A DNA stretch of 64,000 nt, from contig CAZEHS010000003.1 in NCBI GenBank assembly GCA_964511875.1, positions 20,436 through 84,435 on the forward strand, written 5' to 3'. Made by a program: the position numbers and the translations under genes. Positions 60,791-64,000 of the stretch are shown piece after piece. The notes under the pieces are model-generated. The model was not told the DNA's origin, did not search any database, and was given only the letters and a program-made list of their open reading frames with translations. This DNA is from CAZEHS01 sp964511875 (lineage in GTDB: Bacteria; Bacillota; Clostridia; Peptostreptococcales; Acidaminobacteraceae). Every line of letters starts with the position of its first letter. Within the stretch, counting starts at the first letter, position 1.

Positions 60791-62461
60791 TCATTCCTGC
60801 TGATCATGGAAACAGCTGCCGCCTATGAATTCCTTGAGGATCGATGTCTGCACGATAAGACTCTCATCCTCTATCACAAGAAAGTAGTGAAGAAACTTAA
60901 GAAGTCGCTTAGCTTCAGAATATTCCGGCTCATTCTCCTTTATCTCCCGAAGCAGCGGGTCCGCATAACGTTTCAGTACAGCCAGTTCATATGGCAACGC
61001 GGAGTTGAACATGGCGTCAGCACTTTCCTGAAACGGGAAGATATTACGTTCCTCGCCACGCCGTACAGATGGCCACATTGAGATGGTTCTTTTCGCTGAA
61101 TGACCGCGGTACTTACTGTCCCTGACGATTCTTCGGATCAAACGGGTGTCCGTTGTCGGAATCCTGTTGTGATCATCCACATTAAGGGACGTAAGCGCAC
61201 TGATATATACCTTGAATTTCTCATTCTTCGGTATCATGGCTGTCAGCCTGTCATTGAGTCCGTGAATACCTTCAATGATGATCGGCTGATTGGGGGCAAT
61301 CTGCAGGATCCTGCCAGGGAATTCCTGCTTGCCGAGCTTGAAGTTGAATACCGGCATGCTGACTGCTTCACCTGCCAGAAGTCTGGTCAGGATGTCATTG
61401 AACTGCTCCACATTAACAGACAGGACAGATTCAAAATCATAGTTTCCTTCATCGTCCAGCGGCGTTTTTTCCCGATCCACGAAGTAGTCGTCTGTGGAGA
61501 GTGTGATGGGTCTGAGTCCGTTGACTCTGAGCTGAACCATCAGGCGGTGAGCGAAGGTGGTCTTGCCTGATGAAGACGGTCCGGCAATCAGCACGACCCG
61601 GGCACCTTTGGCTGTTATCATATCCGCAATCTGTCCGACCTTCTTTTCATGGAGAGCCTCTGCTACCTGAATCAGTTCACCATGGCGGTTGGATTCGATC
61701 AGTTCATTGAGATTGGCTACATAGGAAATATCCAGGATATGTGCCCATTCCTCCGCTTCGGAATAAATCCGGGCCAGCTGTTTGTGCTCTTCAAATTCCG
61801 GAAGGCTCTCAGGTGAATATTTTGTGGGATGCTGCAGAATGACGCCATTGTCATAGTGAATCAAACCGAAGAGTTTGATATACCCGGTACTGGGCACCAT
61901 GTACCCGTAAAAGTAGTCCCGCAGCCAGCCAAGATTATAGAGATGAATATACTCATGACGCCGGTATTTCATCAGTTTTTCTTTTGATTCCATTCCATGT
62001 TGGTTGAACAGACGGATTGCTACCTCAGTGGATACGGTTTCTTTCAAAAAGGGCTCATTCCTGTCTATGATTTCCTGCATCCGCTGGCGGATCTGTGCAA
62101 TGTCATCAGGGGCCAGTGATCGGTTATAATCGAACTCACAGTAAAGGCCCTTGCTCAGGGAATGGTGGACCTTCACCTTGCAGCCATAGAATATCTCCAT
62201 TGTTGCACGGATGAATATGAATGTAAGGCTGCGCTGATAGATCCTTATTCCATCCTCACTTGTCAGATCGATGAACTTCACCGAAGTGCATGCTTCATCG
62301 AGCTTGAATGAGAGTTCTTTCAGTTCATTATTAACAATTGCCGCCACGATCTGTGCGCTATGAGCCGGCTGGAATCTGGCTACGAGTTCTTCAACCCGCA
62401 CTGGAACCTCGATGGACTGGGATACATCATCAATCACCGCTTCGATGGTACGTTTGCTCAT
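60791..62461 (-). CDS. TGS/SAD-like domain fused to uridine kinase (nucleoside kinase)
   Basis: 556 residues. The N-terminal 70 residues look like a TGS domain (VPVRVEELVARF). Residues 70-200 resemble the second additional domain of threonyl-tRNA synthetase (DGIRIYQRSLTFIF, GLYCEFDY). The P-loop kinase domain lies near 270-480, with GPSSSGKTTFAHRL near 296, STDDYFVDREKTP near 325 and IIEGIHGLNDR near 400. This fusion is known in Clostridia and Thermotoga as a nucleoside kinase, presumably phosphorylating uridine. ATG 62461 has GGAGG seven bases upstream. It follows lepB by 40 bases. Confidence 0.88.
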   Translation of the reverse strand: MSKRTIEAVIDDVSQSIEVPVRVEELVARFQPAHSAQIVAAIVNNELKELSFKLDEACTSVKFIDLTSEDGIRIYQRSLTFIFIRATMEIFYGCKVKVHHSLSKGLYCEFDYNRSLAPDDIAQIRQRMQEIIDRNEPFLKETVSTEVAIRLFNQHGMESKEKLMKYRRHEYIHLYNLGWLRDYFYGYMVPSTGYIKLFGLIHYDNGVILQHPTKYSPESLPEFEEHKQLARIYSEAEEWAHILDISYVANLNELIESNRHGELIQVAEALHEKKVGQIADMITAKGARVVLIAGPSSSGKTTFAHRLMVQLRVNGLRPITLSTDDYFVDREKTPLDDEGNYDFESVLSVNVEQFNDILTRLLAGEAVSMPVFNFKLGKQEFPGRILQIAPNQPIIIEGIHGLNDRLTAMIPKNEKFKVYISALTSLNVDDHNRIPTTDTRLIRRIVRDSKYRGHSAKRTISMWPSVRRGEERNIFPFQESADAMFNSALPYELAVLKRYADPLLREIKENEPEYSEAKRLLKFLHYFLVIEDESLIVQTSILKEFIGGSCFHDQQE

Positions 62462-62501
62462 CGGGATGCCTCCGTTGGTATGAGGATTTGATACTGATTC
62501 A

Positions 62502-63017
62502 TTACACTGAACCCATTTCATCGAATGGGAAAAGCCGTAATAATATTTTCCCGCGAATGCTCTTCATGGCTACGAATCCAACTGCAGGATCCCTGCTGTC
62601 TCTACTGACCGCGCGATTGTCCCCCAGAATGAAAACGGAGTCTTCCGGGACGATGACACTAATGTCACCGAAAGTATAGGGTTCGGCAATATAGGGTTCC
62701 TTCAGTATCGTGCCGTTTCGAGTTACCAAACCATCCTTGATCATGATTGAATCACCAGGCAACCCGATAACCCTCTTTATCAGGTCTTTATTTTTAAAGG
62801 AATTCTCAGGCAAATGGGATTTGAAAACAATGACCTCCCCATAAGCAGGAGCTCTGAACCAATAAGAAACCTTTTCAATAACCAGATAGTTGTTTTCCTG
62901 GATTGTCGGGAACATTGAATCCCCTTTTACCAGTGTCGGCTGTATGAATATCATAAGCAGTCCCACCACAAGCACAGAAAACAGCAGGGATTGAAACCAT
63001 TCCTTCATTTCTTTCAT
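62502..63017 (-). CDS. lepB: Signal peptidase I
   Basis: 171 residues. One membrane anchor near 8-28, catalytic serine in KGDSMFPTI near 34 and catalytic lysine in LIKRVIGLPGD near 77, then box E as ILGDNRAVSRDSRD near 130. It cleaves signal peptides on the outer face of the membrane. The ATG at 63017 has GAGGTG about ten bases upstream; a GTG at 63038 that overlaps the previous stop as GTGA is an alternative giving seven more residues. Translation is coupled to the HEPN gene upstream. Confidence 0.92.
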   Translation of the reverse strand: MKEMKEWFQSLLFSVLVVGLLMIFIQPTLVKGDSMFPTIQENNYLVIEKVSYWFRAPAYGEVIVFKSHLPENSFKNKDLIKRVIGLPGDSIMIKDGLVTRNGTILKEPYIAEPYTFGDISVIVPEDSVFILGDNRAVSRDSRDPAVGFVAMKSIRGKILLRLFPFDEMGSV

Positions 63018-63034
63018 CAAATTAATCACCTCGA

Positions 63035-63859
63035 TCACTCGGACTCCAGCGCAAGCGCCTGACTCTCATTCAATCCCTGGATATGAAGCTTATGCAGTTC
63101 ATCCTTTATGTAATCATTGATGATACTGTATTTATAACGGTTTAATCGAATTTCGAGCTTCGTGAGGCATTCCTTGAAATCGTCAAGGACATTGTAAGGA
63201 TTACCATAGACCTTATAGATATCGTCGATGCTGACACCTGTAAACCCATGGCCGACGATGGATCCGTTGCGAAGCTCTATGAGATCGTCCATTTTGGGAG
63301 CATTCATCACTCGTGCAATTTCGATGTACCTTGGCTCTTCCCTAAGATTGCGTTGGATATAGGTGCTTATGCCATATACAAGATTGGAGTTGAATATCTT
63401 GTATTTTTTGTTCAGGATCTTAAGGATGTTCCGCTTCTGCATCACTTCTATGTGGAAACTGAAACGATTGATGTTCAAATGCTTTTTTACGAAGATATAT
63501 TTGAAAATGGCTTCCTTGCATCGGTATACCCGACCCAGGAAATCTATGAACTGTTCATTTACAACCTGAAATTTGATGTTTTCAAGCAGTTCGGAAAATA
63601 TGGCGTTAGGGTCCCCTGCAATCAGTTCACGAAGATTCTTCGTCAGTTCCCGAATCGTTTTTTCATCGCGGGTATGTTGCGGAAGCTCATTAAGGATATG
63701 CATGGCGGTTGAAAAATCAAAGTTGATGGCATACCGGCAGGAATCTGCCAGGATGGCCGGTACACTTCCCATAAGCTTCTCTTCACCCATAAGTTCGAGG
63801 GCTCCGCCGTAATCATAGCGGTCTATGAGTTTTTCAATGATCCGATAGGATTTTATCAC
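63035..63859 (-). CDS. HEPN-domain protein resembling the C-terminal half of Csm6, without CARF
   Basis: 274 residues, all helical. The N-terminal part (IEKLIDRYDYGGALELM, then a run of helices to about 135) resembles the 6-helix linker of Csm6. Later ELRNGSIVGHG near 210 fits the HEPN ribonuclease motif R-[N/D/H]-x4-6-H. Full Csm6 proteins carry a CARF sensor at their N-terminus, and none is here. The GTG at 63859 has GGAGG eight bases upstream; the TTG at 63874 overlaps that site. The downstream neighbours are lepB and the uridine kinase fusion; a gene ends 37 bases upstream. The family call rests on motifs by eye, so the function stays tentative. Confidence 0.6.
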   Translation of the reverse strand: MIKSYRIIEKLIDRYDYGGALELMGEEKLMGSVPAILADSCRYAINFDFSTAMHILNELPQHTRDEKTIRELTKNLRELIAGDPNAIFSELLENIKFQVVNEQFIDFLGRVYRCKEAIFKYIFVKKHLNINRFSFHIEVMQKRNILKILNKKYKIFNSNLVYGISTYIQRNLREEPRYIEIARVMNAPKMDDLIELRNGSIVGHGFTGVSIDDIYKVYGNPYNVLDDFKECLTKLEIRLNRYKYSIINDYIKDELHKLHIQGLNESQALALESE

Positions 63860-63896
63860 AAGGGGTTCCTCCAAAAATGGCGTTTTACACTAAAGA

Positions 63897-64000
63897 CTAA
63901 AATAAAGGCTGGATATCTCCATCCCCCTCCTCGGCCTTGCAGGCATAAGCGATGTGCGCCAAATATGAAATTTGGGCACCCTGCTTAACGGGGATGTCAC
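63897..64000 (-). CDS. C-terminal end of an unidentified protein (cut by window edge)
   Basis: The last 33 residues of an open frame that enters from beyond 64000: DIPVKQGAQISYLAHIAYAC, then a Glu/Gly/Asp-rich stretch and QPLF before TAG. The codon choice and amphipathic sequence look like real coding; the other frame open to the edge is Arg/Pro-rich and unlikely. It ends 37 bases before the HEPN gene start, so the two may be one operon. The family cannot be told from so little sequence. Confidence 0.5.
   Translation of the reverse strand, partial: DIPVKQGAQISYLAHIAYACKAEEGDGDIQPLF

Noticed and set aside
63897..64000. Alternative minus-strand frame open to the window edge (Val-Thr-Ser-Pro start, Arg/Pro rich)
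   Set aside because: Composition looks non-coding; the neighbouring frame ending QPLF is a better coding candidate for the upstream gene.
1..64000. CRISPR array, tRNA or rRNA genes, prophage or transposase genes
   Set aside because: No regularly spaced direct repeats, no cloverleaf or rRNA-like stretches and no transposase or phage protein were recognised when reading the window; the repeats found are dispersed hairpins.

Overview
The window looks like chromosomal DNA of a Gram-positive Firmicute, most likely an anaerobic member of the Clostridia. This rests on strong AGGAGG-type ribosome binding sites, a T-box leader, a class B sortase, a YesM/YesN-type two-component pair, the two-subunit iron-sulfur L-serine dehydratase, tandem c-di-GMP-I riboswitches, and an L,D-transpeptidase with a Gram-positive style signal peptide. 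No rRNA, tRNA, prophage, transposase gene or CRISPR array was seen. Gene density is high, and signal transduction is unusually prominent: five histidine kinases, two stand-alone response regulators, three c-di-GMP enzymes, a chemoreceptor, CheV, a SpoIIE-type phosphatase, and a Ser/Thr kinase with its own phosphatase.

Layout. Positions 1-6890 (minus) form a probable five-gene operon: a UPF0182 membrane protein, a soluble hybrid histidine kinase with HPt domain, then a protein kinase, a TerY-like VWA protein and a PP2C phosphatase (a TerY-P-type triad, the PP2C cut by the window edge). Positions 7040-13130 hold an L,D-transpeptidase, a chemoreceptor and a PAS-GGDEF-EAL protein whose long leader carries two tandem c-di-GMP-I aptamers. 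Positions 13235-20181 (plus) carry a cysteine-rich iron-sulfur protein and then a lipoate ligase plus complete pyruvate-type 2-oxoacid dehydrogenase operon with a Fur-like box in front. Positions 20354-27275 (minus) carry LigD and Ku (end joining), a YesMN pair and an MsrA-MsrB lipoprotein with another Fur-like box. Positions 27499-31982 hold pcm, a tail-less FtsZ homologue, a small monooxygenase-fold protein, an iron-sulfur flavoprotein and an NADH-dependent flavoprotein reductase.

Positions 32012-37570 (minus) link an AGCS amino-acid/cation symporter, a RocB-like M20 peptidase and a GlnK/GlnL (YcbA/YcbB)-type two-component system. Positions 37786-45442 carry a hybrid kinase with duplicated periplasmic sensor domains, a PAS-GAF-GGDEF cyclase and another membrane kinase. 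Positions 45680-54004 carry a DUF2157/GDYXXLXY pair, sortase B, T-box controlled threonine deaminase, an Uup-type ABC-F protein and L-serine dehydratase. Positions 54188-64000 carry a REC-PAS-GGDEF-(degenerate HD-GYP) protein, CheV, a Kbl-type enzyme, an ArsR-type regulator, a SpoIIE-type phosphatase, a TGS/SAD-uridine kinase fusion, signal peptidase I and a HEPN protein resembling the C-terminal half of Csm6, preceded by the end of an unidentified gene.

The intergenic spaces contain several dispersed structured repeat families. The most striking is a roughly 130-base two-hairpin element at 30207, 41091 and (reverse, shortened) 33611, always just 3' of a gene in the same orientation. Start codons were moved to internal ATG/GTG codons wherever a clear ribosome binding site demanded it.
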